From Syntrophomonas sp. UBA5314 (GTDB lineage Bacteria; Bacillota; Syntrophomonadia; Syntrophomonadales; Syntrophomonadaceae), in the NCBI GenBank assembly GCA_002410325.1, contig DHRK01000053.1:4676-15421 (forward strand): a DNA stretch of 10,746 bases, given 5' to 3'. The notes beneath the pieces were generated by a model that was not told the origin of the DNA, made no database searches, and saw nothing but the letters and a program-made list of their open reading frames with translations. This document shows positions 7,215 to 10,746 of this stretch, piece after piece (position 1 is the stretch's first letter; the number at the start of each line of letters is the position of its first letter). The translations under genes were made by a program, and so were the position numbers.

Positions 7215-8501
7215 TTACTCAAGAGCCGTGTTGAGTAAGAGGAGCAGCGATCTTATGAAGGATTTATATTCATCCAGGTCTGACACGCCCTGGGCCTCCG
7301 TTTCCATGGAGCAATACTCGGATCCGGCCCGGTTGCTCTTTTTCAGGTTTACCAGCAGCTTCATTTCTTCCTCATTGCCTTCGCGCTTGACGTCCATTTG
7401 AAGCTGGGCATTCAGGGTGTTGATCCTCTGATAACATCCCCTAAAACTCAAATCCGCCATTCCGATCTGATCAAACACGCTTTTCAGAAGATCCTGGTTG
7501 AGCTTGATATGGTTGATGAATTTCTCTTTGTACATTTTATCGTCCGCTTCTTTAAAAATATCATCCAGCTTCTGAATCTTGCTTTTCCAATGGGCGCTTC
7601 CCATGGAAACGCTTAAATATAGCCCGGAAGCGGCATTATTATAAGCGGTAATGGTATCCCGAACCCGCTGGCAGGTGGCCTCCACTGCTGCCGCGTCGCT
7701 GTCGGGCAAAAGGATGGCAAATTCATCCCCGCCTATGCGGGCAATGATATCGTTTTTGCGCATGGCCTGCCTAAGAACCCGGGCCACTTCTTTTAATAGG
7801 TCGTCGCCGCGGTCGTGGCCATAGGTATCATTGACTACTTTAAGGTTATCCACATCGCATATAATCAATCCGGTAGGGTTCATGGAGAAGTACTCCATGC
7901 GGTGCATCTCATTTTCGAAATAGGCGCGGTTGTAAAGATTGGTCAGGGGATCGAACATACTATAGTAAACAAGCTGTTCTTCGGCGATTTTACGTTCCGA
8001 GATATCCCGCATAATAACGAATATCTCCTGGCATTCCATGGGTATGATGCGGGCCTCATAGTAATGCCTGCCGCCCACATCCAGGGCAAATTCGACGTAG
8101 TTGACCGCCTGATTTTCCAGTACTTTAAGAAAAACCGCTTTGAGCCGCACCGCATTGCTATCGTCAAAAAGGGTGTAGAATTTTTTGCCCAGGGGCTCCC
8201 CGTCCTTAAGCGGGGATCTCTCCATTTCTCCTTTTTTGTAAGCCAGGACATGGCCGTCGCGATCCAGGCGCAGGAAAAGATCGGGAAAAGCCTTGATCAT
8301 CGCCCTCATTTCCGAATTGGCCTGCAGCAGTTCCTGAGAACTCAATTCCAGGGCTCGCTCCAGCATGACCCGATCTTGGTCCGCATCCCAGTAGGCCTGA
8401 TTCACTGCCCCCAGGAATTTTTCCCATTTCCCGAGCGGCTCGGGCTGACCGCCGAAATATCTTTTTATTTGACGCTGTAATAACGGATGCGCTTTTTTCA
8501 C
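7215..8501 (-). CDS. PAS-GGDEF diguanylate cyclase with a degenerate HD-GYP-like tail
   Basis: A 428-residue cytoplasmic protein predicted to make cyclic di-GMP from two GTP. Seen: a helical N-terminus (1-65) beginning with the HPLLQRQIKRYFG block (5-17); a PAS domain (about 66-172) ending in MRDISERK (164-171); and a GGDEF domain (about 178-335) with DPLTNLYNR (184-192), metal-site D216, and RIGGDEF (255-261). The product-inhibition I-site RKND (248-251) stands five residues before GGDEF, so the domain looks active and feedback controlled. Residues ~336-428 form an extra tail whose spacing recalls an HD-GYP domain without its metal ligands. No membrane segment is seen. The start is GTG at 8501, 2 bases after the FIST stop, and its ribosome binding site GGAGGAG (8506-8512) lies inside the end of the FIST gene, so translation is probably coupled. 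The input signal is unknown and may come from the FIST protein. Confidence 0.93.
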   Translation of the reverse strand: MKKAHPLLQRQIKRYFGGQPEPLGKWEKFLGAVNQAYWDADQDRVMLERALELSSQELLQANSEMRAMIKAFPDLFLRLDRDGHVLAYKKGEMERSPLKDGEPLGKKFYTLFDDSNAVRLKAVFLKVLENQAVNYVEFALDVGGRHYYEARIIPMECQEIFVIMRDISERKIAEEQLVYYSMFDPLTNLYNRAYFENEMHRMEYFSMNPTGLIICDVDNLKVVNDTYGHDRGDDLLKEVARVLRQAMRKNDIIARIGGDEFAILLPDSDAAAVEATCQRVRDTITAYNNAASGLYLSVSMGSAHWKSKIQKLDDIFKEADDKMYKEKFINHIKLNQDLLKSVFDQIGMADLSFRGCYQRINTLNAQLQMDVKREGNEEEMKLLVNLKKSNRAGSEYCSMETEAQGVSDLDEYKSFIRSLLLLLNTALE

Positions 8502-8503
8502 GA

Positions 8504-9634
8504 TTACTCCTCCGTAAGCGTAGTAATGGTCATGGATTGATTGTGAAATTCAGCCGGGCCGCCCATGCCATGCGGGCAGATTTCGCCAAAAGAATAAAAC
8601 CCGGTCAAAACCGTGTCATGATCAAACACCTGTTGCACCGCTTCTACTTCTTCCTCAGTCCTTTGTTTTAGAACATAACGCCGGGCGGTGCAGGAAATCA
8701 ACAAGGCCAGCTCCGCTTTGTCTGCCGATATCCGACAGTTTTCCGCCGCGCTGTGAGCCCCCTGAATCAACCGGTCGTAATTGGCCTTCATAAGGCGGAC
8801 GTAAGTTCCCTCGGGAATGTCGCCTCCAAAGACCAGTCCGCCATCCTCGTTGATGCCTAAAACGGTTCGGATAACCGGGATGTCCCCTTCCCGGCTGCGA
8901 AGGTTCAAGGGAAAGCTCATTCCCGCCGCCGGGAGGTCCTTGGCCAGATCTCCCAGGTATAGCTTGTACAGCTCCAAAGCGGAACGGCCATCCATTTCAT
9001 ATAACACATTGCCCCGGGACCTGGTAACCAATCGTTCCGGGCCAAAGGCATCCCATCCGCCCTGAGTGCTGTAGGCCACTTTCAAACGTTGGCCGTACAG
9101 CCCCAGCGCCGCGACCACGTGGCTGTCAGTGACTTCGTTGGAAATCACGTAGGTCTTTTCAAATCCATTCCCGTCGCCGGCCAACCCTCCGGTTACCGCC
9201 ACCTGCGCCGGAAGTTCGGCCAGTAAAGCTCCCATAAATTGGTTGCCGTTGACATTCAGTCCATCGGAAAGGACCAGCACGTGGGTAAGATCCTCATGAG
9301 GCAAAGCCCGGGCCAAATCGCGTCCCGCTGAAAAACTGCTTTCGGCGCGAACTATATGAGCCCCGGCGATCCGGGTGTACTCAAACTGGGCAGCCGTAGC
9401 CACCAGTGTATCATCCAGGATCTGGCTTCCGCAAATATTCCCGCTGGTTGAACATCCGAAAACATAGGCCCCGGGGTATATCTCTTTTATTTCTGCGAAT
9501 GTCGTATTGCGCGCTATCAATTCAGGCGCTCCAAACAGTAAAACCAGCTGGGCAGATCCAGCAAGCTTCCTTTGAGCGGAAAGCCACCCGGTTCCTTCTT
9601 TCCAAATTATCTGCTCTATCTTCAAAAAACTCAC
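8504..9634 (-). CDS. FIST domain signal-sensing protein
   Basis: A 376-residue protein with an N-terminal FIST domain (about 28-225) followed by a FIST_C domain (about 225-370). The family is proposed to bind small ligands, possibly amino acids, and is typically encoded beside or fused to signalling output domains. Seen: VLLFGAPELI (31-40), FGCSTSGNI (59-67), VLSDGLNVNG (121-130), TGGLAGDG (148-155), DGRSALELY (215-223) and the C-terminal signature GFYSFGEICPHG (345-356). No signal peptide or membrane segment is visible, so it probably acts in the cytoplasm. The start is taken as GTG at 9634, with a purine-rich AAGGAAGGGA directly upstream. It is the first gene of a two-gene operon with the diguanylate cyclase, which it most likely controls. 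The ligand cannot be read from the sequence. Confidence 0.92.
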   Translation of the reverse strand: MSFLKIEQIIWKEGTGWLSAQRKLAGSAQLVLLFGAPELIARNTTFAEIKEIYPGAYVFGCSTSGNICGSQILDDTLVATAAQFEYTRIAGAHIVRAESSFSAGRDLARALPHEDLTHVLVLSDGLNVNGNQFMGALLAELPAQVAVTGGLAGDGNGFEKTYVISNEVTDSHVVAALGLYGQRLKVAYSTQGGWDAFGPERLVTRSRGNVLYEMDGRSALELYKLYLGDLAKDLPAAGMSFPLNLRSREGDIPVIRTVLGINEDGGLVFGGDIPEGTYVRLMKANYDRLIQGAHSAAENCRISADKAELALLISCTARRYVLKQRTEEEVEAVQQVFDHDTVLTGFYSFGEICPHGMGGPAEFHNQSMTITTLTEE

Positions 9635-9668
9635 TCCCTTCCTTGATTATATAGCAAAAAGCTTCCTA

Positions 9669-9698
9669 ATTATATAATCACAAAGGGACCAAGTTCCC
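9669..9698 (-). promoter_or_regulatory. Candidate promoter and overlapping dyad upstream of the FIST gene
   Basis: The minus strand has a perfect TATAAT at 9674-9669, giving a leader of about 28 bases. No fair -35 hexamer sits at 16-18 bases. Instead a 14-base imperfect palindrome, GGGAACTTGGTCCC (9698-9685; 6-base arms with one mismatch, 2-base centre), covers that place. This arrangement would suit a regulated promoter, but it is inferred from sequence shape only. Confidence 0.3.
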
Positions 9699-9830
9699 AG
9701 GCTGGGCGTTAACTCGTGACTAAAACCGCTCTAAATATAAAACTACGGTTATTCAACTCATGATTGCTCGATTCTGGACTCTTTTAAGCAAAGAATACTA
9801 TGCTTTTCTTGTTGATCATTTGTCGCTTTC

Positions 9831-10412
9831 CTACTTACGGCAATAATAGACAAAAGCCGGGGGAATGTTGAAGGGTACCAAAGAGATCTCCACCCGGGAA
9901 AAATTTTTTTGCAGGAGGGATTTCATCTGCAGCGAGTATTGAAAGGCGACAAATGTTCCGCTCGGTTTTAGCAATCTTACAACCTGATCAATGATACTTT
10001 CACGTTTGGCCTCTTCCAGCAAGGCAAAAGGTATTCCGGAGACAACCATATCCAATGAATCAATGCCAATGGACTGTATTTTCTGGTGGAGATAGAGAAC
10101 ATCATCAAAATAAAACAAATCAGTATACCGGGCCGCCATTTCACTTCTCATCAGGCGGTCTTTTTCAAAAACAGCTACTTTACAGTCCGGGTGTTTTAAC
10201 CGGTATATATCCCTGGTAAATACCCCGGTCCCCGCTCCCAATTCAGCCAGGGCGCGGGTTTTGCCCCAATCCACCCTTTCCAGCATCTTGCGAGACAGGA
10301 ACCTGGAACTGGGGGTGACACTCCCTATCTGGGACGGGGATTCAATGAATTTTCGGAAGAAAGTTATCCTTTTATGTATCTTGCACCAGCCGTATTCCGC
10401 CATACCATCCAT
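9831..10412 (-). CDS. SAM-dependent methyltransferase, phospholipid N-methyltransferase / rRNA dimethylase-like
   Basis: A 193-residue class I methyltransferase. Seen: an N-terminal helix with FFRKFIESPSQIGSVTPSS (18-36), of a kind common in the phospholipid N-methyltransferase-like group; the SAM-binding motif I AELGAGTGVFT (56-66); an acidic residue ending the next strand (VFEKD, 81-85); motif IV VVSGIPFALL (123-132), in the place where rRNA adenine dimethylases have NxPY; and the late strand LKPSGTFVAFQYS (148-160). Length fits the small phospholipid methyltransferase-like group and is well short of KsgA. The ATG at 10412 has GAGGAG a suitable distance upstream. It is flanked by non-coding DNA on both sides and looks monocistronic; no clear terminator follows. 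The substrate (phosphatidylethanolamine, another lipid, or a different acceptor) cannot be decided here. Confidence 0.82.
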   Translation of the reverse strand: MDGMAEYGWCKIHKRITFFRKFIESPSQIGSVTPSSRFLSRKMLERVDWGKTRALAELGAGTGVFTRDIYRLKHPDCKVAVFEKDRLMRSEMAARYTDLFYFDDVLYLHQKIQSIGIDSLDMVVSGIPFALLEEAKRESIIDQVVRLLKPSGTFVAFQYSLQMKSLLQKNFSRVEISLVPFNIPPAFVYYCRK

Positions 10413-10659
10413 ATCTTCTCTCCTCTTTTTGCTTTGCAGTATAGAACTTACATATTAGACAATCTTTAGACCAGGATTAAAGTTTAATTAGGACCGGTCT
10501 TATCATATAAGCTAAAGATTAAGATTCAGAGATGAAGATACTTAAGGGTTTCTTAAAAAAACAGGGAGAAGTAGGAGCAGGGGATTTCCTCCCGGATTGG
10601 GGCATCTTGATTCTGGTTCAGACTTTGGCATACATACGGTGGGGTCAGGTCAAGCATAG

Positions 10660-10693
10660 AAAAAGAGCCCCGCTTGAAACAAAACAGAGCTCT
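10660..10693 (-). terminator. Intrinsic terminator after the 5S-like sequence
   Basis: A minus-strand stem AGAGCTC (10693-10687) pairs with GGGCTCT (10670-10664) over 7 bp including one G-U pair, around a 16-base loop. A run of five U residues follows (10664-10660, the first shared with the stem end). It lies ~20 bases past the 5S-like 3' end, where an rRNA operon terminator is expected. The 247 bases between it and the methyltransferase start hold no gene that I can support. Confidence 0.7.
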
Positions 10694-10712
10694 ATCTCAG
10701 AAAAAATTAATT

Positions 10713-10746
10713 CCTGGCAACGTCCTACTTGACGGCGATGACGGCG
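10713..10746 (-). rRNA. Possible 3' end of a 5S rRNA, cut by the window edge
   Basis: On the minus strand the bases AAGTAGGACGTTGCCAGG (10730-10713) match the well-known 3' end of bacterial 5S rRNA (…GAGUAGGACG-N-NGCCAGG), the strand that closes helix I. An intrinsic terminator follows at once, as expected at the end of a 16S-23S-5S operon. Against it, the 16 bases further upstream (GACGGCG-AT-GACGGCG on the plus strand) do not match the usual helix IV/V region. The gene may therefore be unusual or misassembled here, or the likeness may be partial. Confidence 0.42.

Noticed and set aside
9646..9651. A second perfect TATAAT as the FIST gene promoter.
   Set aside because: Transcription from it would start only a few bases before the GTG and leave out most of the ribosome binding site.
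10532..10732. A 66-codon open frame near the right edge.
   Set aside because: It runs through the terminator and the 5S-like sequence, shows no recognisable domain, and is best explained as chance.

Overview
The window reads as chromosomal DNA of a Firmicute, most likely a clostridial or Syntrophomonadales-like anaerobe. The support is strong Gram-positive ribosome binding sites (AAGGAGG before the glutamate dehydrogenase gene), frequent GTG starts, intrinsic terminators with U-runs, a meso-diaminopimelate dehydrogenase, and FIST and GGDEF signalling genes with the 'HPLLxRQ' type of N-terminus. The family-level guess rests on recall of similar proteins and is weak. All seven protein genes, and an apparent 5S rRNA tail at the right edge, lie on the minus strand, so transcription runs right to left.

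From right to left: the last ~35 bases resemble the 3' end of a 5S rRNA and are followed by an intrinsic terminator, so an rRNA operon probably lies just outside the window. Next is a lone small SAM-dependent methyltransferase of the phospholipid N-methyltransferase / rRNA adenine dimethylase-like type (9831-10412). Then comes a tight two-gene signalling operon: a FIST sensor protein (8504-9634) and, 2 nt after it, a PAS-GGDEF diguanylate cyclase (7215-8501) closed by a GC-rich terminator. The cyclase has an intact GGDEF motif and I-site, and a C-terminal tail that looks like a decayed HD-GYP phosphodiesterase domain. A monocistronic meso-diaminopimelate dehydrogenase gene (ddh, 6005-6988) follows, with its own terminator at 5943-5976.

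After a ~300-base regulatory gap comes a second two-gene unit: a Glu/Leu/Phe/Val-type dehydrogenase, probably glutamate dehydrogenase (4357-5643), then, 21 nt later, a 1069-residue multidomain protein (1126-4335). That protein joins a GAF-like N-terminus, a PPDK/PEP-synthase-type ATP-grasp domain and a C-terminal polymerase-beta-type nucleotidyltransferase domain, but no phosphohistidine domain is apparent. The unit ends at a hairpin terminator at 1060-1096. The leftmost gene is a YegS/DgkB-type lipid kinase (41-964).

Two themes link the genes. One is ammonia and amino-acid dehydrogenation (gdh, ddh). The other is nucleotide-based or small-molecule signalling (FIST plus diguanylate cyclase, and the ATP-grasp/nucleotidyltransferase fusion co-transcribed with gdh). 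I see no CRISPR array, insertion sequence, prophage or tRNA gene. The best candidates for something undescribed are the gdh-linked ATP-grasp/nucleotidyltransferase fusion and the cyclase with its degenerate HD-GYP-like tail.
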